From an uncultured Sinobacteraceae bacterium (GTDB lineage: Bacteria; Pseudomonadota; Gammaproteobacteria; Nevskiales; Nevskiaceae), in assembly GCA_903822975.1 (NCBI GenBank), contig CAIJRD010000011.1, positions 310,001 to 374,000 on the forward strand: a stretch of 64,000 nucleotides of DNA, read 5' to 3'. Every line of letters begins with the position of its first letter. Within the stretch, counting starts at the first letter, position 1. A program made the position numbers and the translations under genes. A model generated the notes under the pieces. That model made no database searches and was not told the origin of the DNA. It worked only from the letters and a program-made list of their open reading frames with translations. Positions 28,911 through 38,091 of this stretch are shown here, piece by piece.

Positions 28911-29912
28911 CTATGCGCAAGCGGAAACTAATTGCCATGTTTTCTTCGCGCACTTATCCCAACTGAATTCTTTGACACGTGCTGCGCCAAGTTCGACAAG
29001 TTTGCTACGCAGACCACCATCTTCCGCCAAATCCCGCATTCCAAGCGCAATAGATTCGACCGATAGTGGATCAACGATAAGTGCTGCGCCACCAGCAATC
29101 TCCGGCATCGATGCACAATTCGATGTCAATACAGGCGTATTCGAGGCCATTGCCTCCAGAATCGGCAATCCAAATCCTTCGTACAAAGACACGAACGAAA
29201 CGAACGCAGCTCCGCGATAAAGCTCTGCAAGTCGCTGCACGCTCACCACACCCGCAAACAAAAGTCGATCTTTGATCCCGAGCGTATGCGATAGCCGCTC
29301 AAGTTCGGCACAGGGTGAACCCGTCATAACCAAATGAAAATTCAAGTCAGCAAGCGATGACTGGGCAAACGCAGCGATCAAACGAGCAAGATTTTTATAG
29401 TTTCGCTTGTTTCCGGGATAGAATATATAAGGAAAATCAAATTGAGCCGACATTAAGTTTTCATGAAATATATCAGAAACTCCGTTGAACACAATTGAAA
29501 CTTTTTCCTCATCAATTCCCGACCATGAAACAAACTCATCTCTTGAATATTTAGAGACGCATATTACTCTTGCACAACGCTTATATAGAGGTCGAAGGAT
29601 TTTCTTATAATATTCTCGGTGCAAAGATGAATAGAAATGAAGGTGAGTCAAATCATGAACCGTTACGACCGACGGCACTTTGGTGGGATATGGAGGAATG
29701 AATCCCGCGCTCCAGGCGACTCCGCCTACATCTCCAGCATGCCGTAATGCCCAGCCAAACTCGAAGGGCGACAAAGGGCTACCAATGCGAGTTCGCAATT
29801 TCAGATCAATTATTTTTGCGGAATGTGGCAGGCGCTTGATTATTTCTTCCTTGACTAAACCGATCCCGGTTGCCGATGGCCATCTCAAATCTGAATAGAT
29901 TTTGAGGTTCAT
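28911..29912 (-). CDS. GT4 glycosyltransferase
   Basis: A 333-residue GT-B transferase. VVTVHDLTHLHFYSSLHREY and ICVSKYSRDEFVSWSGIDEE are the acceptor-domain and linker motifs of mannosyl/rhamnosyl-type GT4 enzymes. FIFYPGNKRNYKNL-like sequence and the donor site FVSLYEGFGLPILEAMASNT followed by PVLTSNCASMPEIAGGAALI (E-x7-E) are clear. The start ATG 29912 follows the wzy stop by 3 bases, so the two genes are one transcription unit. Codon use is AT-richer than in the rfb genes, in keeping with transfer of O-antigen genes. Sugar specificity is unknown. Confidence 0.9.
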   Translation of the reverse strand: MNLKIYSDLRWPSATGIGLVKEEIIKRLPHSAKIIDLKLRTRIGSPLSPFEFGWALRHAGDVGGVAWSAGFIPPYPTKVPSVVTVHDLTHLHFYSSLHREYYKKILRPLYKRCARVICVSKYSRDEFVSWSGIDEEKVSIVFNGVSDIFHENLMSAQFDFPYIFYPGNKRNYKNLARLIAAFAQSSLADLNFHLVMTGSPCAELERLSHTLGIKDRLLFAGVVSVQRLAELYRGAAFVSFVSLYEGFGLPILEAMASNTPVLTSNCASMPEIAGGAALIVDPLSVESIALGMRDLAEDGGLRSKLVELGAARVKEFSWDKCAKKTWQLVSACA

Positions 29913-29915
29913 AGG

Positions 29916-31103
29916 TCACAAACCGGCATACAGGCGATCGCCTTGCTTTCTTAGAGATAGCTTTTCAAGCATCAGCTCGATAACGAAGAGCGACAAACAA
30001 CCAAAGACTGCCATCGACAAAAACTTCATGGCATAAACTGGACCATCGCGAACCAGGCGCAACACAATTGATCCGGAGAAATAAAGCGAAAGGGTCATTG
30101 CGTAATAATTTCTTCTGCCGAACCTAAAAAATGCTCTGCCGATGAACCCGAATAAACCAAAAAGAACAAAGGAAAAGGTCCCGAAATATGCATACACAGC
30201 GAATACGCCATTAAGTGCGCCCAAAGGCTGTAGATCGTCAAGATAAGAAATGCACAGAGCATCTTTATCTGGATTCAAAATGCGAGGAACAATGAACCCT
30301 AACACGTCAAAATAATAATCGATGGGACTACATACGAAATTTATTTTTAAGCCGTTGGCGAAATCTATCAAGGCAAGTTGTGAAAACAGTGATTCGTAAA
30401 CGATCGGGGAAATGAAATATTTAAATAGTTGATCATACTGTGAGTAGTCGATCTCGACATGTGATCGGAAGATAAAGATCACCATACCCAAACCCACGAC
30501 CAGAAAAACAGAAACGACCATTGCCATAAATTTTTTTAAGGATATCTGATGAGTCGATATCCAAAAGAAATAGGAAATCGATATCGCGCCTGCCGCAAAA
30601 ATGCGAGTTCCGTGAATTAGATTCAACGCGACAAGAAAAAGGCACGCCGCCGTCAACTTTGCGTTTTTCAGGAGCAGCGACGCGGCAAATAAATATAGGT
30701 CGATTTCGGCCAAAGCCATCGAAAAAGTCCAGACGCCACCAGACATCTGTCCAGAATCAAAGGCGTAGGATTCATAGACACCTTGGCGTTGCAATAACAC
30801 TTTGGTCGCGATTGTTGCCGGCCCGACAACCATAAGCAGACCCGCGATGGACTTGACTGCGTGCCTGGGAAGAGCAAGCGCCACAGACCCACGAATTGAA
30901 CCCATTCCCAACATGAAAGAAACGACAGCGACAGTCCAAAGCACCAAATACTCAGCGACAGCACCGGCCCCTTCTAGCCCGATAGAACCCGCGCCGCCTA
31001 TATCGAAATTTATAGCCTGCGAGGTTAATACGGGCACAATGTAGAGCAGAAAAATACTAAAAACGTATAACGATCCCCTTCCGTTGAAATAACTATTAAA
31101 CAT
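29916..31103 (-). CDS. wzy: Wzy-like O-antigen/exopolysaccharide polymerase
   Basis: This 395-residue protein has about ten to twelve membrane spans and a large hydrophilic loop between about residues 215 and 285 (including FRSHVEIDYSQYDQLFKYFI and DYYFDVLGFIVP), the architecture of Wzy polymerases. Wzy sequences diverge strongly, so the call rests on topology, length and place between glycosyltransferase genes. It would join lipid-linked repeat units in the periplasm. It is the only polymerase candidate in the window, though two flippases are present. The gene is clearly AT-rich. An O-antigen ligase or other membrane transferase is the main alternative. Confidence 0.72.
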   Translation of the reverse strand: MFNSYFNGRGSLYVFSIFLLYIVPVLTSQAINFDIGGAGSIGLEGAGAVAEYLVLWTVAVVSFMLGMGSIRGSVALALPRHAVKSIAGLLMVVGPATIATKVLLQRQGVYESYAFDSGQMSGGVWTFSMALAEIDLYLFAASLLLKNAKLTAACLFLVALNLIHGTRIFAAGAISISYFFWISTHQISLKKFMAMVVSVFLVVGLGMVIFIFRSHVEIDYSQYDQLFKYFISPIVYESLFSQLALIDFANGLKINFVCSPIDYYFDVLGFIVPRILNPDKDALCISYLDDLQPLGALNGVFAVYAYFGTFSFVLFGLFGFIGRAFFRFGRRNYYAMTLSLYFSGSIVLRLVRDGPVYAMKFLSMAVFGCLSLFVIELMLEKLSLRKQGDRLYAGL

Positions 31104-31191
31104 TATAGTAGGTCATTTAATTTAATCCAATTATCTTTCTCGATGCGGAATTGATCGCTGATATGTATTTTATACGACGTCGACAATAATA

Positions 31192-32268
31192 TTAAAACAA
31201 TACAGCTTTGCATCCATGAACAATAGCTCGCCACACGTTTACAAATGCGCCAGCATTGCTTTTTAATAATCGCTTAAAACTTACCAAACTACAAATCGAT
31301 AGCGTTAATGCAAATGCGATTGGGGAAACTTTCCCACTTAAAATTATCCGTCCGCGAATCCAGTAATAATCTGCAAGATTGCTGCGTTCACTAGAGTTTC
31401 GGCCTGACTTGGTAGCGCTTCCCCCTTTGTGAAAAACGATGCTGTCGCGAACCACGAAAGGCGTTGCTTGGCCCTCACCTCGAATCACCCAATCCATTTC
31501 TTCGAAATAGAGAAAATATTCTTCGCTGAGCAGCCCAATTTCATCAACGTACTCGCGATTGACAATTAGTGAGGCCCCAATTGGATAATCGACCACCTCG
31601 GTTGCATCAAACGCCGCCAACTTTTCGAGCATCTCGCCCTGGCCGTTATGCTTAAGCGTAGAAAAATATCGATTAAACGTGGCGCCCCGCGCCTGAACGC
31701 AGTTTGGAAACCAATACTCGGCAAGTACGCTGCCGGCAATAGTTGGACCTCGAATGTTTGAAACTGATGCTAGTAGCGCCTTATACGCGGAGGCGGTCAC
31801 CACAGTGTCATTGTTTAGCAGCCAAAAATGTCCAACATCCTGAATTGAGTGCAACAATCGTATTGCGACATTATTTGCAGCGGCAAAGCCGGAGTTAAAT
31901 CCAATGGGCACAATCCACAGCCGATATCCCCTCCGCCAAAAGTCTTGAGCCGCATCACTATCATTCGGAGCCAAAGAGGCCAGCTTTATGGGCTTCGGGA
32001 TTGCACTTATCACCAAATCTCTAATTTGCGGCGATTGGGATTGCGGCAATGCGCAAATTCGTCCTCCTGCCCAATCCCTTATTATTTTCAATGAATTGTC
32101 GGTCGAACCGTTATCGCATACGACAATCGGGCCGCCAAACCCGACCATTCCAAATATCGATTCAAGGCATTCCAATGTATCAGCCCAGCCGTTCCAATTG
32201 ACAAGAATAATGCCGGTTTGTTTTCCTGCCGAGACCGTTGGTATTTTATGAAGATCAATAGACGCCAT
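31192..32268 (-). CDS. GT2 glycosyltransferase (WbbL-like)
   Basis: A 358-residue GT-A enzyme with GIILVNWNGWADTLECLESI, VVCDNGSTDNSLKIIRDW and the metal site HFWLLNNDTVVTASAYKALL. A later segment, EYFLYFEEMDWVIRGEGQAT, is the usual acidic active-site region of this rhamnosyl/glycosyltransferase group. It has an unusually long insert before LWIVPIGFNSGFAAANNVAI. It precedes wzy in the same direction with an 88-base AT-rich gap. It should add one sugar of the repeat unit; which one cannot be read. Confidence 0.9.
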   Translation of the reverse strand: MASIDLHKIPTVSAGKQTGIILVNWNGWADTLECLESIFGMVGFGGPIVVCDNGSTDNSLKIIRDWAGGRICALPQSQSPQIRDLVISAIPKPIKLASLAPNDSDAAQDFWRRGYRLWIVPIGFNSGFAAANNVAIRLLHSIQDVGHFWLLNNDTVVTASAYKALLASVSNIRGPTIAGSVLAEYWFPNCVQARGATFNRYFSTLKHNGQGEMLEKLAAFDATEVVDYPIGASLIVNREYVDEIGLLSEEYFLYFEEMDWVIRGEGQATPFVVRDSIVFHKGGSATKSGRNSSERSNLADYYWIRGRIILSGKVSPIAFALTLSICSLVSFKRLLKSNAGAFVNVWRAIVHGCKAVLF

Positions 32269-32303
32269 ATATTAATTTCTGATTTACGAATTCATAGTAA
32301 GCC

Positions 32304-33164
32304 CTAAAACATCCGCGTCAATTTTCCTGTGCGATCTAGAAAAAAATCGCAAATTCCAAATAAGATTGCCTTGCATTTATTCTTTCGATCACATTCGGCG
32401 AGAATGATTTTTACAACTTCTTTGCACATTGAAGTTAGATCGGCCACAACCAGAGAAGGATCGAAGTCGATATTTTCTCTATAAATAATAAGGCGATTCC
32501 GCGTCATATAATATCTACGTATGGCGCTGTGATTCGTAACTGAGAATTCAATTCCGATCAGTTTTTTCTTGCTCACGTTACCAAGATTGTGTGAAAACTG
32601 TACATTCGGACAGGCGAAAAGTGTAAAGCCCAGCCGTCGAAGCTTAAGAGAAACATCATAATCGACGTAGTCAATGAAGAACGACTCACGAAATCCCCCA
32701 ATCTTATTTAATACCGAGGTCTGCACTAAGTTTCCGGATGAAATAAGGTATTTGACTGACCCGGCGTGTCGGACTCGGTCGCTCATCCCTATCGGCACTC
32801 CAGCCAACGATGCAATTTTCAAGTTTGGATGGTTGCAATATTCAGAAAGCAGTTGTTCGACATAATCTTTCGAGAGAACACTGTCCTGATCTAAGGTTAG
32901 TAGCCACTCCCCTGAATAGGAATTGGCATACTTCAAACCAACATTCAAAGCTTGGGCAACCCCGAGATTTTCCCCATTTGAATAGTAGTCAACGCACAAT
33001 TGCTCGGAAAGGTTAAGTAACGCGAGGTCGCTCTCAGAATTGTCCACGACTATAAGTCGATCAACTTGCTCCCGAACAGCTTCGATGTTTTTCCGAAGAA
33101 GGAGAATATTTGGCTGGTATGCAACGATTACAGCAATAACATTTGAGTGTTTAATACTCGTCAC
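32304..33164 (-). CDS. GT2 glycosyltransferase, rhamnosyltransferase-like (RfbF/WbbL type)
   Basis: A 286-residue GT-A enzyme: VIAVIVAYQPNILLLRKNIE, QVDRLIVVDNSESDLALL, GENLGVAQALNVGLKYA and the DQD metal motif in WLLTLDQDSVLSKDYVEQL. ESFFIDYVDYDVSLKLRRLG is the acidic region near the acceptor site. This order is typical of O-antigen rhamnosyltransferases. The first 30 residues closely resemble the start of the decayed gene at 33266-34113. It lies 35 bases upstream of the next GT2 gene on the same strand. Confidence 0.88.
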   Translation of the reverse strand: MTSIKHSNVIAVIVAYQPNILLLRKNIEAVREQVDRLIVVDNSESDLALLNLSEQLCVDYYSNGENLGVAQALNVGLKYANSYSGEWLLTLDQDSVLSKDYVEQLLSEYCNHPNLKIASLAGVPIGMSDRVRHAGSVKYLISSGNLVQTSVLNKIGGFRESFFIDYVDYDVSLKLRRLGFTLFACPNVQFSHNLGNVSKKKLIGIEFSVTNHSAIRRYYMTRNRLIIYRENIDFDPSLVVADLTSMCKEVVKIILAECDRKNKCKAILFGICDFFLDRTGKLTRMF

Positions 33165-33265
33165 CGTGTGCCATCTCGCCCACGGGGCAATTTAATAGGC
33201 AAATCAGTTTGGGACTTCGCTAATTCGGCGATATGAACTTGCATAACCGGCATCTCAGCGAGCAT

Positions 33266-34113
33266 TTAAATTCCGACCAATCTGTAAATTGCGAACGTTG
33301 GCCTTCGAATAAAGTAGGACATGTGCCTCAAGGCTGCGACCGAGTGCAAGAAAATGCGTTGCCACCAATTGAATCTCGATCCATGCAAATTTAAAACGTC
33401 TCCAGCCATAAGAATATAACCCTGATGGATCTTTGGATTTTGAAAAATATTCTTGGCGAAAGTGATCAACGGATTCGCAAGTCGTGGGGACAATGCACCC
33501 ACGGCGTAAGTTACGTTCGCCTCATGTTGTCGATACTCGACGAGAGGCGTCTCCACTGCGTTCGTTGCACCAAGACCGAATGCAAGGGCCGCAAGCCATT
33601 GGTCGTGAGACCCTTCTTTCGACGCGAGATATCTCAAACTGTCCAAATCAAAAAGGCATCGTGCCAATTCGTAGGTTACGATCATTGTGCACCCGGTCAC
33701 AATGTTCTGTACGAGCAGTTGCACAATCTTTGCCGGTGAGTGTCTGGATTTCAAAAATGATTCGGATATCAACTTAAGATCGGAATCCACGACCTATAAG
33801 TCTGAAAGGACGAGGATCGGCGTTAACGTTCCGTAGCAGCGTTTTAGCCGGTGAAGAGTCGATACGTATAACTCAATTTTAGTAGGGAGCCGGACGTCGT
33901 CTTGAACGCAGAACAGCACATATTTAGCGTTCGAGTCGTGGGTCAAATATTCGAAGATTCGCTGCAGGTAGCCATATATATGACCGCCGACCAGTCGAAA
34001 CTTGTCAGGAAATCGCGACACTCCACCTGAGAACTCGCCGCGCTGATATTCCTGAAGAGGCCTTCGTTGGGGTGATAAGCGACGATTGCCGCACTGATAT
34101 TGGGTTGATTCAT
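33266..34113 (-). pseudogene. Decayed, probably chimeric GT2 glycosyltransferase gene
   Basis: Minus-strand reading from ATG 34113 gives MNQPNISAAIVAYHPNEGLF, a GT2 start, but this frame dies at 33943. At about 34021 homology jumps to another frame (SRFPDKFRLVGGHIYGYLQR, then YVLFCVQDDVRLPTKIE), which matches the middle of a different GT2 subgroup. The DDGSTDGT region that should lie between is missing. That second frame hits an in-frame TAG at 33794-33796 and continues past it as VVDSDLKLISESF, QNIVTGCTMIV, HDQWLAALAF and EYRQHEANVTYAVG, the C-terminal half of the same subgroup. The usual QDDVW is QDDVR. So there is a deletion with frameshift, a nonsense codon and altered motifs. The start resembles the neighbour at 32304-33164, suggesting fusion of two ancestral genes. 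Confidence 0.85.
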
Positions 34114-34213
34114 CCGCGACGCAGCCAATCCCACTGGCCTGATCGACTGCCATCTAAGCTATGCCTCGCCCTCGGGCATAAGAAAGCTTTAGTCCAATTG
34201 AGATAATGCGGCC

Positions 34214-35329
34214 TCATGCCGGTTTCTCGATCCGGGAGTTGTCCGTAACCCGTGCGTGGGCATTAAGCGCATCGCGGACGGCTGCCAACAGCAACTCACC
34301 ATGCTCTGAGTCCGGCTCCAGGTAAGTTCCCTCGGCCCATTCGTTCCACGCATTGATAAATAGAAACGGTTTGTCCCGAACATCTTTCTTTACGAGAAGC
34401 TTCGAAAGATATTTTCTGAACTTTTCGATTGTAAAACCCGACACGATTAACCCATTTTCGCCTTTACGTGCCGAGTTGTCCCAATCAACAAATGCAGCAG
34501 GATAGCAACTGCCTTTTATTCTTCTGCGAAGTATTCGGGTCCATAGCAAATCGTAATTAGGTCGCCCCGGCCACAGCTTATTTAGATTTGGCAGAACTGC
34601 CCTACGCAAAGCGCCGCGCAGCTTTCGAATCACCATGTAGCGCACTGGCAGGTGAAAGGCATAGGTCGTCAAAGGTTCCAAGTCGGTCCAAGCGTCGACA
34701 GTATCCTCGCCCGTGGTGTCTGCGAATATTGTTTTGGTCCCGACAATGTGCAAATCAGGGAATCCCGCCTTCTTTGCCTCGGCTCGCCAAACGCTCAGCA
34801 TATCTTGCAAGCTGGGAATCGAGCCCGGTCGATAGATCAGGAACAGCGGACATCCGTCGACCTTGATATAGCGGTCATCCTTGAAGCACTTCAACAGATA
34901 ATTGATGTGCTCAAGCCAGTCCGCTTCATCGCCGTAGGTTTGTGCCATCAACACTTCTTTATCGTTACCTTCCCAAGTCTTAGTCCACGGTTCATTTGCC
35001 CACGAAAGGCAGAATGGGAAATCCGGCTTGCCAGTCGACAACACCGTTTCGAGAGGTTTCTCGAGCAAGCGCTTGCCGTTGAACCAGTAGTGGTAATAGC
35101 AAAATCCGAATATCCCGAATTTTCTAGCGAGATTTGCCTGCCACTCTTGGACCTCGGGGTTAAGCAAATCGTAATAGTTCTCGTTCTGCGGGATGCGAGG
35201 TTGTCGGTGTCCCACGAAGAGGGGCTTGGCCCTGCTCGTATTGGTCCACTCTGTAAAGCCCTCGCCCCACCACTTATCGTTCTCGGGCACGCGATGGAAT
35301 TGGGGGAGGTAAAACGCAATTATTTTCAT
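34214..35329 (-). CDS. WbsX-family protein (GH99-like domain) of O-antigen clusters
   Basis: A 371-residue protein starting MKIIAFYLPQFHRVPENDKW, then WWGEGFTEWTNTSRAKPLF, FGFCYYHYWFNGKRLLEKPL, FCLSWANEPWTKTWEG and, near the C-terminus, FLFINAWNEWAEGTYLEPD. This is the WbsX family, which has a glycoside-hydrolase-99-like barrel and is common in O-antigen and rhamnan loci. Its activity is not established; it has been called both a glycosyltransferase and a hydrolase-like enzyme. The carboxylates in NEPW and NEWAEG look intact. It lies 34 bases downstream of the wzx gene in the same direction. Confidence 0.92.
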   Translation of the reverse strand: MKIIAFYLPQFHRVPENDKWWGEGFTEWTNTSRAKPLFVGHRQPRIPQNENYYDLLNPEVQEWQANLARKFGIFGFCYYHYWFNGKRLLEKPLETVLSTGKPDFPFCLSWANEPWTKTWEGNDKEVLMAQTYGDEADWLEHINYLLKCFKDDRYIKVDGCPLFLIYRPGSIPSLQDMLSVWRAEAKKAGFPDLHIVGTKTIFADTTGEDTVDAWTDLEPLTTYAFHLPVRYMVIRKLRGALRRAVLPNLNKLWPGRPNYDLLWTRILRRRIKGSCYPAAFVDWDNSARKGENGLIVSGFTIEKFRKYLSKLLVKKDVRDKPFLFINAWNEWAEGTYLEPDSEHGELLLAAVRDALNAHARVTDNSRIEKPA

Positions 35330-35363
35330 AAACCTTAAAAATCGCCTGCCGCAACCGCGACAT

Positions 35364-36617
35364 TTACTGTCTTAGCTCGGGCTGGATGGAAATATCTGAA
35401 TCGATTCTTGATCGGGTTATGACAACCAGACCCAATGCGAGTGCGATGAGCCATTCAACCGTCACCCACGACCAGGCCATTCCGATCGCACCCATTTTCA
35501 CTATCAACAAATAACCTAGGGCGATATTCACCAACCCAGCAGTTGCCATAACGTAGTTGAGAATTTTCTCTTTCTTATCTACGACAACATAATGAAAGGC
35601 CAGCACCCAATTGACCGCAATGGCAGGTGCAGCGAGCGCCATAACTCTGAGTGTCTTATCAATTCCCTCGATGCGGCCCGAAAACAATAGTCTTATCACC
35701 ATTGGCGACAACAGGATTGTGGCCAAGGTTGCAGCGAGGCCCAGCAGAGCGAATGCAGCGAGTGCGACCAATCTGATTTTTCTGAGCTTGACTGAACCGT
35801 CTGCTTTTAAGCTGTTCATACGGGGGAACACTACAGCTGATGCTTGCCCAATGAACACCAATGGAATCTTCATCAATTTATCTGCGGCAGCATAAGCGCC
35901 TACCGCAGTTTGCGGGCAAAAGAACCCAACCATGACAACGTTAAACGACGTATAGAAGGTGACGGCGCCTTGGAACACGAAAAGTGAGAATCCTTCTCTG
36001 ATCATTTTCAGGCCCATTGAACCATCGAACCATCGGTCGCCAGCATCGAGGTTTTGGCGCAATCGAAAGATCATCAAGAACAGACCGATTGCGCGCGCGC
36101 CAAGCAGGATTGCAGGTAATTTTTCGAAATCGCTTGCGGATTTAATTCCGATCGCAATCAGGGACAGCGTCAACAACGCGACGATGATCTCTGCGACCGT
36201 CACAATCCCGAGCTTTTCCTTGCCTTGAAAATAGAAGATTGGCGAGAACGCACTCATGGTTCCTAAAAACCAAGCGGTCGCAGCCCAGACAGGATGCTCG
36301 CGAAGCGTAGGAACAAAGGCCGAAATGATCAAAACCAGGGGGATCGTCACAGCCGAAATCAACACTTTTGCTGACTGCGTTCCAGCGACGATGGAAGCAG
36401 CTTCCACCCTGGATTTTGAGACGGCGATGCTTCGTGTCGATGAAATATTGAAGCCGTATTCGATAAGCAGACTGATCCAGACTGCAAACGACGTTGCATA
36501 CATGTATAGCCCGAAACTTTCCCCACCAATTCGATGCACAAGCAAGGGCATTTGAATTAGCGGAATGAGCAGCTTCGCTATTTGTACTGCGTATAAATAG
36601 GCGATGTTCTTTAAGAT
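35364..36617 (-). CDS. wzx: Wzx-type flippase with an apparent ATC start codon
   Basis: The first conventional start is ATG 36551, giving 395 residues beginning MPLLVHRIGGESFGLYMY. That lacks the first half of the usual N-terminal helix. Upstream the frame stays open and reads LKNIAYLYAVQIAKLLIPLI directly into MPLLV, the conserved first helix of Wzx proteins. The codon before this is ATC at 36617-36615, six bases downstream of AAAGAGG (36630-36624), an ideal ribosome-binding distance. No ATG, GTG or TTG exists between the upstream TAA (36640-36638) and 36551. From 36617 the protein has 417 residues and about 12 spans. It should flip the rhamnose-containing repeat unit. Either ATC is used weakly, or the start was lost by a single-base change. 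Confidence 0.82.
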   Translation of the reverse strand: MLKNIAYLYAVQIAKLLIPLIQMPLLVHRIGGESFGLYMYATSFAVWISLLIEYGFNISSTRSIAVSKSRVEAASIVAGTQSAKVLISAVTIPLVLIISAFVPTLREHPVWAATAWFLGTMSAFSPIFYFQGKEKLGIVTVAEIIVALLTLSLIAIGIKSASDFEKLPAILLGARAIGLFLMIFRLRQNLDAGDRWFDGSMGLKMIREGFSLFVFQGAVTFYTSFNVVMVGFFCPQTAVGAYAAADKLMKIPLVFIGQASAVVFPRMNSLKADGSVKLRKIRLVALAAFALLGLAATLATILLSPMVIRLLFSGRIEGIDKTLRVMALAAPAIAVNWVLAFHYVVVDKKEKILNYVMATAGLVNIALGYLLIVKMGAIGMAWSWVTVEWLIALALGLVVITRSRIDSDISIQPELRQ

Positions 36618-36819
36618 GCGAAGCCTCTTTAAAACTTATTTCAATCAGCAAGAGCGGCGATCGCCCAATCGGGAACTACGTTGCTCATTTTCCGCCGAGC
36701 ACTCTGCTATCCGCTTTAGGCAAATTTACGAGCCGAAATTCTGTTACCACGAGCGTCGCTAGGCGGTGATCGACTTGCCATCGAAGCACCCGCCGTTGGT
36801 CGCAAAACAGTTGAGCTCG

Positions 36820-38091
36820 CTACTCCGATTCCCCATACCCACCCTGCACCCGCCTGACGACATACCCTGCCGTCTGTAGCTCGATGACGATCTGGTTCGA
36901 ATGCGCTTCGTCCTGTGCTTCGATCAACATTTCCAATGTCGCACTCTTGGCGTGGCGCCCGGCGCTGAGGCGCTCGTGGTGGACTTGCACGATGTTGCCG
37001 CCTGCGGTGCCGACACAACCCGCTACGCGTGCAAGGAAGCCCGGGCTGTCTTCGATCTCGATCGATAGAGAGACCAGCCGCGACTCGTGCACCAACTGCC
37101 GCAACAATACGCTCGACAGCAGGCGCGGATCGATGTTGCCGCCGCAAAGCACCAAGCCGACTTTGCGGCCGGCGAATTTCGCGGGATCGGAAATCAGTGC
37201 AGCGAGTCCAACAGCACCGGCACCTTCGGCAACCACTTTTTCGACGTTCGCCAGCAAACCGATCGCACGTTCGATGGCAGACTCGTCAACGCGCACCAGC
37301 TCGTGGGCGTGTGCGCGAATAATGGGCAGTGTGAGTTTGCCGATGCCCTTGACCGCGATACCTTCGGCGATGGTGGGACCGCCGCGGACCAGGCTCGGGT
37401 CCCCCTGGATTGCCGCGTAGGCCGAGCAGTAGCCGGCGGATTCGACGCCAATCACGCGCAGATTTGGTGACAGGCCATGTGCCGCGATGGCATTGCCGGA
37501 AAACAGGCCGCCACCGCCAATTGGAATCACCAGCGTATCGAGTTCCGGCACGTCCTCGAGCATTTCGAGCGCGACGGTGCCCTGCCCGGCCATCACCAGC
37601 GGGTCGTCGTAGGGGTGCACCAGCGTCATGCCGCGACCCTCCACCAGCTCGCGCTGCATGAAGTCGAATGAATCCGCCAAAGTGTCGCCGTGCAGGATCA
37701 CTTCGCCGCCGAGTTCGCGCGTGTTGCGCACCTTGGTAAACGGTGTGTTCTTCGGCATCACGATGCAGCTTTTAATGCCCAGGCGCGTCGCGTGGTAGGC
37801 CACCGCCTGCGCGTGGTTGCCGGCCGACATCGCCGCCACACCCGCGGCACGTTCGGTCGCCGTGAGCTGTGCCAGCTTGTTCAGCGCGCCGCGTTCCTTG
37901 AACGAGGCAGTGAACTGGAAGTTCTCGAACTTGATCCAGACTTCGGCGCCGGTGAGCTTCGATAACACCTTCGAAGGCGCGCAAGGTGTGCGCAGCACCT
38001 GGCCCTGGATCACTCGCGCGGCCGCCTGCACGTCTGCAAGCGTAATTGCCGCGGCCTCGTTAGTTGTCGTTGCTGCAACTGCTGCTGTCAC
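36820..38091 (-). CDS. ilvA: Threonine ammonia-lyase with C-terminal ACT domain
   Basis: A 423-residue PLP enzyme that deaminates L-threonine to 2-oxobutyrate for isoleucine synthesis. The Schiff-base lysine is in QFTASFKERGALNKL, the phosphate loop is IPIGGGGLFSG, and SAGNHAQAVAYHA and CGGNIDPRLLSSVLLRQLV are typical. The last 90 residues (LVSLSIEIEDSPGFLARVAG) form an ACT domain. Catabolic TdcB is near 330 residues and E. coli IlvA near 514; this middle length with one ACT domain is a common bacterial form. It starts at GTG 38091, overlapping the upstream DUF4124 stop codon (GTGA). A role in serine deamination cannot be excluded. Confidence 0.92.
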   Translation of the reverse strand: MTAAVAATTTNEAAAITLADVQAAARVIQGQVLRTPCAPSKVLSKLTGAEVWIKFENFQFTASFKERGALNKLAQLTATERAAGVAAMSAGNHAQAVAYHATRLGIKSCIVMPKNTPFTKVRNTRELGGEVILHGDTLADSFDFMQRELVEGRGMTLVHPYDDPLVMAGQGTVALEMLEDVPELDTLVIPIGGGGLFSGNAIAAHGLSPNLRVIGVESAGYCSAYAAIQGDPSLVRGGPTIAEGIAVKGIGKLTLPIIRAHAHELVRVDESAIERAIGLLANVEKVVAEGAGAVGLAALISDPAKFAGRKVGLVLCGGNIDPRLLSSVLLRQLVHESRLVSLSIEIEDSPGFLARVAGCVGTAGGNIVQVHHERLSAGRHAKSATLEMLIEAQDEAHSNQIVIELQTAGYVVRRVQGGYGESE

